A stretch of DNA of 64,000 nt from MFD09286-c1 sp963701015 (GTDB taxonomy: Bacteria; Bacteroidota; Bacteroidia; Bacteroidales; DTGW01), in assembly GCA_963701015.1 (NCBI GenBank), contig OY969556.1, positions 2,666,001-2,730,000 on the forward strand, given 5' to 3'. Shown here one piece after another: positions 63,318 through 64,000 of the stretch (its first letter is position 1; each line of letters begins with the position of its first letter). The notes beneath the pieces were generated by a model. It ran no database searches. It worked only from the letters and a program-made list of their open reading frames with translations, and was not told the DNA's origin. Made by a program: the position numbers and the translations under genes.

Positions 63318-64000
63318 ATGAATACAAACTTGTTGGAAGTAAATGATACTATGAATATTCGTTCTTCAATAATTTATGGTTATAAAGCTCGTTTAATTAG
63401 AGTTGGTATAAGATTGACTGTTTTAAAGCTATCTATTAAGGAATATGTAAATCCTGTTATAGCTTTTAAAGTTCTTCGTCAATTAATAAACAAAAAACAA
63501 AAGATAATAGGAAGTGCAAGTAATCCGAGATTTATAAAATCCGGATCAAAATATTATTGGACAACCGATTTTCCGGGTTGGCCATCAAAGACATTTAATA
63601 TTTATATTAAAAAAGAATTTAATAGGGTAAGGTCAAAAAATAAAAATAATAAATTAATTCAAACAATTATATTTGCTATAACCAACCGTTGTTATTTAAG
63701 ATGTGAACATTGTTTTGAATGGGATAAGCTCGACTCGATAGATAAGTTAACCTTGGAGGAATTAAAGCATATTTTAATTAAAATTCAAAACCAGGAAATT
63801 TATCATATTCAATTAAGCGGAGGCGAACCTCTAGTACGTTTGAATGAAATGATTGAATTAATGAAATCGGCAAAAAAAGTATCAAATTTCTGGTTGCTTA
63901 CATCAGGATACGGTCTTACAAATGAAAAAGCAGCCATACTAAAACAAGCCGGATTAATTGGGGTAAATATAAGTTTAGATCATTGGAATGAGGATAATCA
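63318..64000 (+). CDS. Radical SAM protein (3' partial)
   Basis: The frame is open from ATG 63318 to the window end (227 residues seen). The iron-sulfur motif is Cys125-x3-Cys129-x2-Cys132 in TNRCYLRCEHC, followed by the SAM-binding motif LSGGEPL near residue 170 and LTSGYGLTNEKAAILKQAGLIGVNISLD. This is a typical radical SAM core with about 115 residues before it, as in peptide-modifying or cofactor-maturation enzymes. The start codon directly follows the upstream lipoprotein stop codon (TAA ATG), so the two genes likely act together. The substrate is unknown. Confidence 0.85.
   Translation, partial: MNTNLLEVNDTMNIRSSIIYGYKARLIRVGIRLTVLKLSIKEYVNPVIAFKVLRQLINKKQKIIGSASNPRFIKSGSKYYWTTDFPGWPSKTFNIYIKKEFNRVRSKNKNNKLIQTIIFAITNRCYLRCEHCFEWDKLDSIDKLTLEELKHILIKIQNQEIYHIQLSGGEPLVRLNEMIELMKSAKKVSNFWLLTSGYGLTNEKAAILKQAGLIGVNISLDHWNEDN

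Noticed and set aside
1..64000. tRNA, rRNA or riboswitch genes
   Set aside because: No cloverleaf, rRNA-like or known riboswitch sequence was recognised on reading; a covariance-model search would be needed to exclude weak cases.

Overview
The window is low-GC DNA from a member of the Bacteroidota. The evidence is two SusC/SusD pairs, two AraC-type hybrid two-component regulators, two proteins with type IX secretion sorting tails, and promoters of the form TTTG-N19..21-TAnnTTTG. No rRNA, tRNA, insertion sequence, CRISPR array or plasmid origin was seen.

1-20.4 kb is a polysaccharide-utilisation locus: a 5'-truncated CE1-like esterase, a GH31 and a GH3 glycosidase, two hybrid sensor/regulators with secreted propeller sensors, then a SusC/SusD pair on the minus strand whose susC carries a frameshift. 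The enzyme set suggests hemicellulose (xyloglucan- or xylan-like) use; this is inference.

20.7-23.4 kb is a transition zone: a decayed attC, a Crp/Fnr-family regulator, an outer-membrane protein, half of a second decayed attC, ten 21-bp tandem repeats, and a minus-strand fibronectin-III-like gene.

23.9-61.4 kb is the main discovery: an integron-type gene cassette array. I count 27 complete attC sites and one truncated site, about 130 bp each, all in one orientation. They follow single genes or two-gene units, almost all of which are on the plus strand. The terminal 10 bases at the start of each cassette are the reverse complement of the 10 bases at its end: 17 of 28 cassettes match 10/10, nine more match 9/10, and two fail. 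This is the signature left by site-specific excision and insertion at folded attC sites. One 936-bp cassette occurs twice with no difference seen, and both copies break exactly at the G^TT crossover point. Cassettes encode toxin-antitoxin pairs (zeta-like, RelE/ParE, MazF-like), a PIN plus HEPN pair, an AbiGi-like protein, a possible nuclease, a metallo-beta-lactamase-fold protein, a DUF2867-like protein, an STM3941-like protein, and many small lipoproteins, membrane proteins and beta-barrels. One cassette has no gene. Sixteen attC sites contain a full Bacteroidota promoter consensus pointing into the next cassette, so the recombination site may double as the promoter of whatever lands behind it. 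No integron integrase is encoded in the window.

The array is interrupted twice. At 31.7-38.1 kb a second SusC/SusD pair, a minus-strand regulatory-domain gene and sixteen 21-bp repeats lie between attC-7 and attC-8, and the outer ends still match 9/10. At 55.1-58.1 kb a truncated attC is followed by a frameshifted minus-strand beta-propeller gene. The window closes with a lipoprotein and the start of a radical SAM gene, outside the array.
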